This document shows positions 7,528-18,292 of a DNA stretch of 42,669 nucleotides, one piece after another. The stretch lies in the NCBI GenBank assembly GCA_963830775.1, contig CAWHNT010000033.1, positions 1 through 42,669 of the forward strand, written 5' to 3'. The notes below the pieces were generated by a model, which was not told the DNA's origin, did not search any database, and saw only the letters and a program-made list of their open reading frames with translations. The position numbers and the translations under genes were made by a program. The DNA is from CAWHNT01 sp963830775. GTDB taxonomy: Bacteria > Pseudomonadota > Alphaproteobacteria > Geminicoccales > Geminicoccaceae. Within the stretch, counting starts at the first letter, position 1. Each line of letters opens with the position of its first letter.

Positions 7528-10385
7528 TCCCACTCGACGGGTGCCGTGGCGGTACCGACCGGCGCCATCGAGGGACGGGGTGCCGGGGGCTCGGGGGCCG
7601 GGCGCTGGCTCGGCACGGGCGCCCTGGCGAGGTCGAAGCCGTTGCGCGGCGGCGCACCCGGCATCGCCACCGGCCGGGCCGGTGCCGCAGCGAGCAGCAT
7701 CGGCTCCTGGGGCGGAACCTCGGCCGGGCGGGCTGCGGGCCGTGGCGCCGGCACGGTGGGTCTGGGTTCGGGTGCCGCGGGCGGCGGAGATGGTGGCGGC
7801 AGGACCGCTGCCACTGCCGGCTGCGGCTCGGCCGGGGGCGGCGGCGCAGGTTGCACGACCGGCGGTGCCACGGCCTGCTGCTGCTCCTCCGGCCGAGCGG
7901 CGGCGGCTCCGGCGGGGCCGCAGCCTCGCGCTGCTCGGGCACGGGCGGCGGCTGCACCACCGGCGCCGGCGGCACCTCGACCTCGCGTTCGGCAGATGCG
8001 GCCGGCGGCCCGGCGCCGACCAGATCGGGCAGCCACTCCTCGGGCACGCCCTGCTGGCGGGCCTGGCGCGCCCACTCGGGCGAGATGGCGGCCGGCGCCT
8101 GCCCGAACGTGCCCGGCGGCACCACCGGCTGCGGGCCTGCCGGTGCCGGGACCGGCACCGGAACGGGCTCCTGGGAGGGCAATGGAGCCATTGGCTGCGG
8201 CACTGGCGGCAGGGCTGCCTGGGGCGAGAGCGGCCGCAGCGAGCGCAGGCGTGCGCGCAGCTCGTCGCTGACATCGCCCGCATCCTGCGCGTTGCGGATC
8301 ACGCGCGGAGTGATGAAGACGATCAGCTCGGTGCGGCGGTTGGTGATGTTGGTCGAGCCGAACAGGCTGCCCACGACCGGGATCTCGCCCAGGACCGGCA
8401 CCCGGTCGCGGTTGCGGGTCTCGGCATCCTCGATCAGCCCACCCAGCACCACCGTCTGGCCGCTCTGCACGGCAACCCGGCTCGTGATCTTGCGCTGGGT
8501 GATGGTCGGCGTGAGGTCGCCCGTGGCAGCCTGCGCCGCATCGGCGACGCGGCTCACCTCCTGGGCGATGTCGAGGCTCACCGCCCCGTCGACATTGATC
8601 CGGGGCCGCACCTGCAGGATGACGCCGGTGTTGCGGTACTCGATGCTGTTGACGACTGGCGCATCGACATCCTCGACGCTCACGGCCTGGCGGGTGGTGA
8701 TCGGCACCTCGTCGCCCACGGTGAGCGTGGCCTCGCGATTGTCCTGAACCACTACCGACGGCGATGACAGCACCTTGACATCGGTCACCCGCGACAGGGC
8801 GTCGATCGTGACGTTCGAGTTGCCGCCGGTATAGAGGAAGTTGAAGCCGGGAATGATCGCCAGCGGGTCGATGCCCGAATCACCGCTCGCCTGTGCGCCG
8901 CTGTTGAAGCCGAAGGCGATGCCCTCGTTCTTGATGAAATACTGCACGCCGTAACGGAGCGCGTTGTTGAGCAGGACCTCGGCGATCGTGGCCTCGATCA
9001 GGACCTGAAGCGGGGCGATGTCGAGGCGCAGCAGCGTCGATTCCATGGTCTCGAACGAGGCCGGTGTGGCGCGAATCAGGAGCGAGTTGTTGGCCTTGTT
9101 GGCCACGACCTTGATCCCGCCCGGCAGGGTCGGGCTCGGCGAGGCCGAGGCGGAAGCCTGTGTCGGCCTGCCGCTGCCGTCATCGCCGTCGCCCGAATCG
9201 TCGCTGTCCGATGAATCCTGCGAATCCGGTGCCAGGGAAGCCGGTCCTACGGGGGCTGGCCCGAAGCCGGTCTCGCCGCCACCGCCGGCCGGCCCCTCGC
9301 TGTAGACGTCGTTGATCATCTTCGCGACGTCTTCGGCCACGGCGTGCTTCAGGTTGTAGACGTAGAACTGCGTGCCCACGGTGCGGCCGCGGTCGAGCCG
9401 GGCCACCCAGCGCTCCACCTCCTCGATCTGGCCGGGATTGGTGCCCACGGCGAGGACCGCGTTGAGCCGGGCCACCGGCACGAAGCGGACGAGGGTGGTG
9501 TCGGTGGTGTTGGGATCGAGCGAGCCGAAGATCGTCTGCAGCTCGGGGATCACGGCCTCGGGCGTGCTCACCCGCAAGGGAAAGATGCCGATCGACTTGT
9601 CGGCCAGCCAGTTCACGTCGAGGTCGGCCAGCATGTCGACCACCGACTGGCGCTCGCTATGCGTGCCGGCGAAGAGGAGCAGGTTGCGGCTGGCGTCGAT
9701 CCGGATGTCCTCGGGCGTGGACACGAGCGGCTGGATGAACTGGGCCGCGGCCGTCGAACTCACGTTGCGCAACGGCACCACGGTGATGCCGTAGCCGGGC
9801 CGCACCGTCGGCGCCCGGCCGCCCACGGGCGCCACCTCGGCATTGGCTGGTGCGTTCTCGAGCGGCAGGATCTGGAAGGTGTCGGCACCGACCTGGACCA
9901 GCGTGGCGCCGTTGCCGCGCAAGGCCGAACTCGAGGACGTTGAGCAGGTCGGATTCCGAGATCGGGGCCGTGCTGGCCAGCGTTATCTCGCCGTTTACTT
10001 GGGGGTCGATGGTGTAGTTCTTGCGCAGTACATCGCCCAGGATGACCCGCACCGCCTCGCGGATGTCGGCCCGGTCGAAGTTCAAGGTGACACCGTCCTC
10101 CGCGCGGACGGCCGCCCGGCTGCCGCCGCCCACGGCCCGCCTGGCGCTGGCACCGTAGATCTCGGCCCTGGCCATCGCCGAGCCGTTCTCGGGCGCACCT
10201 GTCGACGTGCTTCCCACCGTCGGCGGAATCGCACCTCGCCCACCGGCCGGCGGCTGGAAGGAGACGCTGTTCAGGCTGTCGACGATACCCGAGCGTTCCG
10301 GCGGCTCCACGCAAGCGGTGAGCACGCTGAGGAGGAGGAAGGCGAGAAGGCGGGCGGCAAAGGGGTTCGGCAGTGAAGCCTTCAT
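7524..10385 (-). CDS. gspD: Type II secretion secretin GspD with proline-rich C-terminal tail, frameshifted
   Basis: GspD forms the outer-membrane channel of type II secretion. The start MKASLPNP leads into a signal peptide with lipobox LLSVLTAC (Cys25), so it should be lipidated. N0 and N1-type domains follow (NYTIDPQVNGEITL, LRGNGATLVQVG). Next come N2/N3 repeats split by an acidic Asp/Ser/Gly stretch (about 9176-9230), and the secretin core (VPVLGEIPVVGSLFGS, RRTELIVFITPRVI). After the core comes an unusual Pro/Ala/Val-rich tail of about 250 residues. One extra base near 9923-9926 and one missing base near 7895-7905 break the frame; repaired length is 953 residues against roughly 650-750 for typical GspD. 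The tail ends at TGA 7526-7524. Confidence 0.9.
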
Positions 10386-10558
10386 TGTCCTGACCGGCGG
10401 CAGGGTACACGCCGCCGCACCATCGGGCACGGCGACCGGTCTGTCCGCTCTGAGTGTTGTCCTTGGCTACGCTTCCGACGGCGGCCGGACCCTATCCCAG
10501 CTCCGGCTCGCGGTAAACTGGTTAAATTCAATCAGCCCGGTAATTTAGACGAGCGAAC

Positions 10559-10927
10559 TCAACCAACCTGTCGAGCGAGATGGTCCGGGTTGCTGATTGC
10601 CAGCCAATTCCTCACTGCCGCTTCCAGGATAGGACGCAATTCCGTGGCTTGGCCCTTGTCCCAGGCACCAGCCCGGATCTCGCGGCAGAGACGGCGACGA
10701 AGCTCGTCCAAAGGGCTCCCGCTGGCACCGAGCAGGGCCGCCAGGGCCGCCCGCTCCGCCTCGCGACCGGCGGCGCCCAGGCGCAGCTCGCGCGTGGCGA
10801 TCGCCAGCGCGTTGGCGACCATCGCACCCTGGTAGCGGCGCTCGGGCGGGAGGGCCGGCAGCAGCTCGCCGCGCAGCACGCCGCGGGTGACCTCCAGCAG
10901 GTCCGGCGTGGCGTCGAGCCAGCTCAA
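10559..10927 (-). CDS. DUF6285 family small protein
   Basis: A 122-residue, mostly helical soluble protein of unknown function. It starts at TTG 10927 (MSWLDATPDLLEVTRGVLRG), a codon overlapping the stop of the phosphotransferase gene (TTGA), which points to coupled translation. Motifs include RYQGAMVANALAIATRELRLG and LRRRLCREIRAG. I recognise it as the DUF6285 protein usually found beside acyl-CoA dehydrogenase and APH-like phosphotransferase genes. It may act with them in degrading a hydroxylated or acyl substrate, but no activity is known to me. Intact. Downstream, a 170-bp spacer separates it from gspD and contains an AT-rich island (about 10510-10550) that probably holds the gspD promoter. 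Confidence 0.75.
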   Translation of the reverse strand: MSWLDATPDLLEVTRGVLRGELLPALPPERRYQGAMVANALAIATRELRLGAAGREAERAALAALLGASGSPLDELRRRLCREIRAGAWDKGQATELRPILEAAVRNWLAISNPDHLARQVG

Positions 10928-11950
10928 GGGGTGCCCTCCTCGATCTCGCGGATGCGGTTCAGCAGATCCAGCTCCAGCACCGGCAGCACATGCGCGGTCA
11001 GCGCCAGCTCCAGCGATGCCTCGCCGGCCCGGAAATGGCGCGCCGCCTGCATCAGCGCGATCACGGCCCAGCGCACCGTGCCCATCACCTCCCAATACGG
11101 AACGGCGGCGCGGTCCACGGGCCAGTCGGCGGCAGCCTCGTAGCCGTCGAGGAACCCTGCCCGCGAGCCGATGCCGCCGGCCTCGCGCTCGTCGGCGCCG
11201 AACCGCCAGTAGCGCACCAGCATCCAGCCGAGATCCTCGTGCGGGTCGCCGAAGGCCGCGAACTCCCAATCCAGGATCGCCGCCAGCTCACCCTCGTGGA
11301 CGAGGTAGTTGCCGGTGCGGAAGTCGGCATGGACGAGACAGACCCGGCCCGGCGGCGGTGCGTTGAGCTCGAGCCAGCGCAGCGCCCACTCCAGCACCGG
11401 CTCCGCCACCTCCATGGCGTCGAGGTGGCGGCGATACTCCGCGACGCGCGCCAGCGCCGGTGATCCCTCGGGCACCGGGATGAACTCGAGCCCCGGCACG
11501 GGCGGTGTCAGGCGGTGCAGCCGTGCCAGCTCCCGGGCCAGGCGCGACCGCCAGCCGATCACCGCCGGCCAGCACCATCGGATCGCGCACGACCCGGTTG
11601 CCGCGCGCCTCGCCCGGCACCCGCCGCATCAGGTAGAAGCTGCGGCCGAGCACGCCCGTGTCGTCGCACCGGCACCATGGCTCGGGCACGGTGACGCCGG
11701 CGGCGTGGGCCACCTCGAGGATGCGATGCTCCTGCGCCCGGCCCCAGCTCACGGCCACGCCCGAGGGGGCGTCGGTGCGCAGCACCACCGCATGCCTGCC
11801 CGCCCGCGGCCCGCCCTCGATCTCGAGATCGAGCGCCAGGTTCTCCTGGATCGCACCGCCGGAGAGGCGCTCGCTGCCCAGCACCCGCACGGAGCGGGCA
11901 GCCGATGGCAGCGGCGAGCCAGCTCTCCAGCCGGCCCACGGCCTCCGCGT

Positions 11951-11960
<10 letters not shown>
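10924..11960 (-). CDS. APH-family phosphotransferase (acyl-CoA dehydrogenase partner), frameshifted
   Basis: An aminoglycoside-phosphotransferase/choline-kinase fold protein. The catalytic Brenner motif is VHADFRTGNYLV (HxDxxxxN). The metal-binding motif is ILDWEFAAFGDPHEDLGWM. The N-lobe begins MELNAEAVGRLESWL and contains SGGAIQENLALDLE. In this operon context the relatives are ACAD10/ACAD11-like kinases that phosphorylate a 4-hydroxyacyl-CoA before dehydrogenation and phosphate elimination, not drug-resistance enzymes; that role is inferred from context. Two extra bases, near 11900 and 11548-11552, break it; deletion gives 344 residues. ATG 11960 overlaps the end of the dehydrogenase gene by 10 bp. 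Confidence 0.85.
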
Positions 11961-13153
<1,193 letters not shown>

Positions 13154-13347
13154 CGTGGCGGCCCGCTTGGTCGGTGCGAAACGCGCGGTCACTTGCACAA
13201 GGTGGACCTGCGGGCAAGGCCGCCGCCGGGTCTCGTGGCCCAGTGGCCACAGACCGGCCCGGAGCGCTGGCCGCAAGCGCGGCGCCGTTGTGCGGCTGGC
13301 GGCGACCACTAAGCTGACATGCCTCGGGAGGGGATGGAGATAACGTG

Positions 13348-14184
13348 ATGGCGCGCGCTCTTCTTTCGGCCGGGTTCATTGCCGCGGCTCTGGCCGCAGC
13401 AATGCCGGCGGCTGCCATCGAGCTGCCCACGGGCATCGACAGCGCCGCCCAGGGCACCTCTTCCACCCCCTCGCCGCGCCGTCTTGCCGTGGGCGCCGGC
13501 ATCGCCGTGGCACCGGACTATGAGGGCTCGGACGATTACGGCCTGGTACCGGTCTGGAACCTGCGCGCGGGCGACCTATTCCACCCCGAGACCTTCGTCC
13601 AGATCACCGGCCTCAGCCTGCGCTCCAACCTCCTGGCCGACGAGCACTTCCGGCTCGGCGTCTCCGGGCGCTATCTGGGCGACTACGACGATGTCGACGA
13701 CAGCAAGGTCAATGACCTCGACATCGACGACACGCTGCTGTTCGGGCTCACCGTCGGCTACGATTTCCGCCGCGGGCTGCGCAACGACGCCGCAATCGAG
13801 CTCGACGCCCAGTACGACATCCTGGAAGGGAATGGCGGCGTGCTCACCCCGCGCTTCCGCTGGCGCAACCCGATAGCGCAGCGCATGGCCGTGGAGAGCA
13901 CGCTCTCCGCGACCTGGGCCAGCGAGGACTATCTGGACAACCGGTTCGGCATCGGCAGCCAGGATGCCCAGCGTAGCGGGCTCGGCCGCTACGACGCCGA
14001 TGCCGGCTTCAAGAACGCCACGCTTACCGGCTCCCTAAGCTACCAGCTCAACCCGGCCTGGTCGGTGACCGGGCTGGCCGCCTTCACCCGCATGCTGGGC
14101 GACGCCGAGGACAGCCCGGTGGTCGACGATCGCGGCGAGCCCAACCAGCTTCTGGGCGGCGTCCTCGTCAACCTCCTCTTCTGA
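13348..14184 (+). CDS. MipA/OmpV family outer-membrane protein
   Basis: An intact 278-residue protein with a signal peptide (MARALLSAGFIAAALAAAMPAAA). Alternating polar and hydrophobic beta-strand segments follow, ending in an aromatic C-terminus (GGVLVNLLF) typical of outer-membrane barrels. Features such as AVGAGIAVAPDYEGSDDYGLVPVWNL and FRRGLRNDAAIELDAQYDI fit the MipA/OmpV family. Members scaffold murein hydrolase and synthase complexes or act as small porins. The GTG three bases upstream (13345) is an alternative start; GGAG at 13336-13339 serves either. It is transcribed divergently from the acyl-CoA dehydrogenase operon. Confidence 0.88.
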   Translation: MARALLSAGFIAAALAAAMPAAAIELPTGIDSAAQGTSSTPSPRRLAVGAGIAVAPDYEGSDDYGLVPVWNLRAGDLFHPETFVQITGLSLRSNLLADEHFRLGVSGRYLGDYDDVDDSKVNDLDIDDTLLFGLTVGYDFRRGLRNDAAIELDAQYDILEGNGGVLTPRFRWRNPIAQRMAVESTLSATWASEDYLDNRFGIGSQDAQRSGLGRYDADAGFKNATLTGSLSYQLNPAWSVTGLAAFTRMLGDAEDSPVVDDRGEPNQLLGGVLVNLLF

Positions 14185-14203
14185 GCCGGGCCCCTACCTT
14201 CCC

Positions 14204-14521
14204 TCAGCTCTTGGCCATGAACTTGGCCGGCATCAGGATCTTGTTCTCCATCCGCTGGATCAGCGGCGTTTGCTTCTTCAGGAACTCGCCCCACTCCGGA
14301 TCGGCCGCGAGCTTCGCCCGCCGCTGCGCCCGGTCCTCGAGGCTCTCATAGCCCCACATGTGCACGACCTGGTTGAGCTGGCCGATATCCATCGAGATGT
14401 ACCAGCCGAGCGGCGCCCCCAGGTGCCGCGACTGCACCGCCAGACCCTCGCGCTCGTAGCGGTCGACATACTCGTTCATCTTGCCCGGATGCAGCGTGTA
14501 GGTCCGGTGGTCGACGATCAT
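14204..14521 (-). CDS. NIPSNAP family protein
   Basis: A 105-residue intact NIPSNAP-domain (dimeric alpha-beta barrel) protein. It begins MIVDHRTYTLHPGKMNEYVDRY and contains LGWYISMDIGQLNQVVHMW and YESLEDRAQRRAKLAADPEW, all typical of the family. Bacterial NIPSNAP proteins often sit beside catabolic genes, and their biochemical role is unknown. The start has ribosome site GGGAGGACACC. Its 3' end converges on the MipA gene with 19 bp between the stops, and no terminator hairpin is evident there. Confidence 0.88.
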   Translation of the reverse strand: MIVDHRTYTLHPGKMNEYVDRYEREGLAVQSRHLGAPLGWYISMDIGQLNQVVHMWGYESLEDRAQRRAKLAADPEWGEFLKKQTPLIQRMENKILMPAKFMAKS

Positions 14522-14870
14522 GGTGTCCTCCCTGCTGACGGCGCCGGAAGCTAGCCAAGCGGGGCAGGGTCGTCCACGGGTGTTGGAGAAATGGCTGAGG
14601 CGCTACATGGCCCCTTGGCATTCCGACGCCTGGGCGAGCTTGGCCTTGTTCTCGAGCCTGACAAGACCACCGCCCACGGCCGGCCGTTGCTAGAGTTCTG
14701 ACCGCCACCCACGACCTCTGATCTCCGCATCGCGTCAGACAGCGGAAGAGAGATGACAGCACCCTAGCCGGCCAGCCGAACCTAACGCAGGGCCGTGATG
14801 CCGATCCTGCGATGGTGGCCGCCTGCGTTCTCCGCTAGGTCGACGGCGAGCGATCAGCGGGGCGGATTGG
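14522..14870. other. 349-bp intergenic region with no gene found
   Basis: This gap separates the divergent NIPSNAP and first EamA genes and should hold both promoters. I see no convincing -35/-10 pair, tRNA, hairpin or repeat. Short open frames here lack family features or ribosome sites. Base composition is slightly less GC-rich in the middle (14690-14770). Confidence 0.5.
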
Positions 14871-15770
14871 ATGGCCGTCGCAGCATCGGCGGTGACGGGC
14901 GTCGTCTCGCCGCTTCATGGCGTCATGCTGGCGCTGGCGGCCTTCGCCCTGTTCACCGGCATGGACACCAGCATCAAGCTCCTGGGCGGGCGCTACCACG
15001 TCCTGCAGGTGATCTTCGTCAACTCCGCCTTCGGCCTCGCGACGGTGCTGGTGATCGCCGGCCTGCGCGGCGGCTATGCCCGGCTGCGCACGACCCAGCC
15101 GCGCCTGCATGCCCTGCGCTGGCTCGTCTCCCTCGCCGGTGGCGCGGCCTTCTTCTGGTGCTACCCGCGCCTGCCCCTGGCCGACATCTACGCCGTCATC
15201 TTCACCGCCCCGCTCCTGATCACCGCCCTCTCGGTGCCGCTCCTGGGCGAGCAGGTTGGCTGGCGCCGCTGGTCGGCCGTGGCCGTGGGCTTCGCGGGCG
15301 TGCTGATCATCCTCGACCCCGGCCACGGTGCCGTCACCCTGCCGGCGGCCGTGGCCCTCCTGGGGGCCACCTTCCACGCCCTCAACATGATCCTGGTCCG
15401 CAAGCTCGGCGCACGGCCGGAGCCGGTCGAGATCCTGGGCGTGGTCGGGAACGGGCTCTCGCTGGTCGCCCTGGCACCCGTCATGCTCCTGGTCTGGCGC
15501 ACGCCCTCGCTGCACGATCTGGGCCTCTCCGCGTTCGCCGGCACGATCGCGGGCTCGGGCTTCCTGCTCCTGGCGCAGGCCTTCCGCTCGGCACCGGCGG
15601 CCCTGATCGCACCCTTCCAGTACAGCCAGATGCTCTACGGCATCCTGGCCGGGCTCCTGGTCTTCGGTGACGTGCCGCAGCCGCGCATGCTGGTCGGGGC
15701 CGCGATCATCGTCCTGAGCGGCCTCTACATCCTCCGCCGCGAGCGCCGCACCGCGGGCCAGCACGCGTGA
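14871..15770 (+). CDS. EamA/DMT family transporter, first of a tandem pair
   Basis: A 299-residue inner-membrane protein with ten predicted transmembrane segments in two EamA repeats. Typical features are GVMLALAAFALFTGMDTSIK at the start, FWCYPRLPLADIYAVIFTAP and the second-repeat signature APFQYSQMLYGILAGLLVFG. EamA proteins export amino acids, nucleobases or other metabolites; the substrate cannot be predicted. Intact. The start ATG has only a weak ribosome site (GGGGCGGATTGG). The stop overlaps the GTG of the next gene (GTGA), so the pair is translationally coupled and may work as two related exporters or a heterodimer. Confidence 0.9.
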   Translation: MAVAASAVTGVVSPLHGVMLALAAFALFTGMDTSIKLLGGRYHVLQVIFVNSAFGLATVLVIAGLRGGYARLRTTQPRLHALRWLVSLAGGAAFFWCYPRLPLADIYAVIFTAPLLITALSVPLLGEQVGWRRWSAVAVGFAGVLIILDPGHGAVTLPAAVALLGATFHALNMILVRKLGARPEPVEILGVVGNGLSLVALAPVMLLVWRTPSLHDLGLSAFAGTIAGSGFLLLAQAFRSAPAALIAPFQYSQMLYGILAGLLVFGDVPQPRMLVGAAIIVLSGLYILRRERRTAGQHA

Positions 15771-16651
15771 CCGCTCCGGAGATACGTTCCCGGCCGATGC
15801 TGGCGGCCGTCCTGGCGCTCGTGGGCTACGCCATCTTCAGCGGCATGGACACGGTGGTGAAGCTGCTCTCGGCCCGGCTGCCGCCGGTCGAGATCCTGTT
15901 CTTCGTCTCCCTCCTGGCACCCCTGCCCGGCGTGGCGCTGGCCATGGCCCGCGGCCAGGCATGGCGCCTGCGCCCGCGCTCCTGGGGGCTCCAGATCGTG
16001 CGCGGCTTCTCCATGCTGGTCGGCGCCGGCTCGGCCTACACCGCCTACGCCATCCTGCCCCTGGCCGACGCCTACGCCATCGCTTTCACCCAGCCTTTGA
16101 TCACGGCCCTGATCGCCATCCCCATCCTGCACGAGCGGATCGGCTGGCGGCGCTGGGCCGCGATCGCGTTCGGCTTCCTGGGCGTGCTGGTGGTGCTTCG
16201 CCCCGGCGGCGGCCTGGCCCTTGCCGGCGTGCTCGCCGCCTGCATGAACGCGCTCTTCGTCTCCATGGCCAACGTCCTCATCCGCCGCATGGACCCGCGC
16301 GAGACCGCAGAGGCCTGCCTCCTCATGCACTCGCTCTGCGTGGCGGCCGGGACCGCGCTCATCCTGCCCTGGCTGTGGCAGGCACCCACCACCGGCGAGG
16401 TCGCCCTCCTCCTCCTGGCCGGCGTCTGCAACGGGGTGGCGTTCCTGCTCGTGATCCTGGCCTTCCAGCTGGCGCAGGCCGCCTTCGCGGCCCCCTTCCA
16501 GTACAGCCAGATGCTCTACGCGATCCTGGCCGGCCTCCTCGTCTTCGGCGACCAGCCCAGCCTCGGCATGCTCGTGGGTGCCGCCATCGTCATCGCCAGC
16601 GGCCTCTACATCCTCACCGACGAGCGGCGCCGGGGCGGCGCGGCCACCTGA
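15767..16651 (+). CDS. EamA/DMT family transporter, second of a tandem pair
   Basis: A 294-residue intact ten-helix DMT permease, clearly paralogous to the preceding gene. The shared landmarks are YAIFSGMDTVVKLLS, AYAILPLADAYAIAFTQPL and APFQYSQMLYAILAGLLVFG. Sequence drift outside these blocks suggests an old duplication. The start is GTG 15767, inside the stop of the upstream gene. Its stop is separated from the ipdC stop on the other strand by a single base, leaving no room for a conventional terminator between the convergent transcripts. Substrate unknown. Confidence 0.9.
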   Translation: MTAPEIRSRPMLAAVLALVGYAIFSGMDTVVKLLSARLPPVEILFFVSLLAPLPGVALAMARGQAWRLRPRSWGLQIVRGFSMLVGAGSAYTAYAILPLADAYAIAFTQPLITALIAIPILHERIGWRRWAAIAFGFLGVLVVLRPGGGLALAGVLAACMNALFVSMANVLIRRMDPRETAEACLLMHSLCVAAGTALILPWLWQAPTTGEVALLLLAGVCNGVAFLLVILAFQLAQAAFAAPFQYSQMLYAILAGLLVFGDQPSLGMLVGAAIVIASGLYILTDERRRGGAAT

Positions 16652-16652
16652 T

Positions 16653-18288
16653 TCAGGCTGGGATGGGTCGGGTCAGCCGTTTCTGGCCTTCGACGAAGCG
16701 GGCAAGGGTCGGGGAGAGCACGCCGCGCGGGATCATGGCCTCGACGAGCTGGAAGCGGCCGCGGCTCGCGGCTGCCTGGTCCAGGGCCTGGGCCAGCTCG
16801 GCGCGGGTATGGGCGCGATAGCCCTTGCCGCCCAGGGCGTCGGCGAGGTCGGCGAAGCGCCACTCGCCCAGGTCGTTGAAGCGGGATTCGGGCTGGAAGG
16901 CGCGCAGCATCTCCCAGCTCGCATTGTTGAAGAGCACCACCACCGGGTCGATGCCGAGCCGGGCGCAGTTGCCGAGCTCCATGCCGGTCATCTGGAAGGC
17001 ACCGTCGCCGACCAGGATCATGCGTCCGCCGACCGGTGGCGAGCTGGGCCCCGATCCCGGCCGGCACGCCATAGCCCATGCCGGCGTAGTAGCCGGGGGC
17101 GGTGAGCTCGTCGTGCGCGATCTCCATGGCGGTGAACAGGCAGTCGCCGACGTCGCACGCGATCGGCATCGGGCCTTCGCGATCGAACAGGTCGTTGACG
17201 GCCCGGGCGATGTCCTGCGGGGCGATCGTCGCCGCGTCAGCCGATGAGCCCGCGCGGGTAGGCGGGCGGCGGGGCCGGCGGGCGGCTGGCGCCCGAAGGC
17301 TGTGCCAGCGCCAGGAGCGCTTCGACCAGTTCGCGGCAGGGGCAGGTTGGGGTAGGTGTGGAAGCCGATCGAGACCTGCCGGTCCAGCGCCTGGATCGTG
17401 CGTCGCAGATCGAGCCTGCCGGCGCTGACGCCGAAGTTCGTGTCGCTCAGGATCACGCCCAGGAGAAGGAGGCCGTCCGAGCCCTCCACCAGCTCGGCCA
17501 CGGCCGGATCGCCGGCGGGCCCGAGATAGGTCCCGGCCAAGGGCGCGTCGGTGGTGGTGAGCAGGCCGCGGCCCATGAAGGTGGTGACCGCCGGCACGTC
17601 CAGCCGGCGTGCCAGCTCGGCCACCCTGGCCTCGAGCCCGAACCGCCGCACCTCGACATCGACCAGCAGCACCGGCCGCTTGGCCGCCGCAAGCCGCGCC
17701 ATGACCTCGGCAGCGCAGGCCGTGACCGCCTCGGGGTCGGCAGCCGGCGGATCGAGGACCGGCACCGGTGCCACCTCGACCGCCACCATGTCGCGCGGGA
17801 TCTCGATATAGACCGGCACGTGCCTGGTCCAGGGCCGCGCGCAGGACCCGGGCCACCTCGAAGGGAGCCGTCGCCGGATCGTCGAGCCTGGCTTGGGCGC
17901 AGGTGATCTCGGCATAGACGCGGGACTGGGTGTCGAGCGTGCGCCCCTGGTGGTGGAGGAGCAGGCCCGAGCTGCTTTCGCGTCGGCCAGGTGCCCCGGA
18001 GATCACGACCACCGGCGACTTCTCGGCATAGGCACCGGCGATGCTGTTGACGAGGTTGAAGGCCCCGGCCCCGTAGGTCACCGCCGCCACCCCGAGCCCG
18101 CTGTGGAAGCGCGCCGCCGCATCGGCCGCGAACCCCACCGCCGGCTCGTGCGAGAGCGTGTGCAGCGGCAGCACCCCGCTCTCCTCGATCACCTTGAAGA
18201 ACGGCAGCGCGAAATCGCCCGGGATGCCGAAGATCTCCCTGGCCCCATAGGCGCGCAGAGCTTCCAGCACGGCTTCGGCGAGCTGCAT
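16653..18288 (-). CDS. ipdC: Phenylpyruvate/indolepyruvate decarboxylase, frameshifted
   Basis: A thiamine-diphosphate enzyme that decarboxylates phenylpyruvate or indole-3-pyruvate, the key step of indole-3-acetate synthesis in Azospirillum. The N-terminal part closely follows that family: REIFGIPGDFALPFFKV, LPLHTLSHEPAVGFAADAAA and VTYGAGAFNLVNSIAGAYAE, with ThDP glutamate in HEPAV. The C-terminal ThDP motif is ILVGDGAFQMTGMEL followed by VVVLFNNASWEML. Four single extra bases, near 17030-17033, 17241-17243, 17333-17336 and 17820-17821, break the frame. Their removal gives 543 residues, matching the roughly 545-residue Azospirillum enzyme as I recall it. ATG 18288 lies 4 nt after the upstream MBL gene, so the two share an operon. 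Confidence 0.88.
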
Positions 18289-18292
18289 CGCT

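Noticed and set aside
6767..9922. Secretin-prepilin peptidase fusion
   Set aside because: The frame between the two domains (about 7530-7895) reads as Arg/Pro/Ser-rich noise, while a neighbouring frame gives a coherent Pro-rich GspD tail with a stop at 7524. The fusion is caused by indels.
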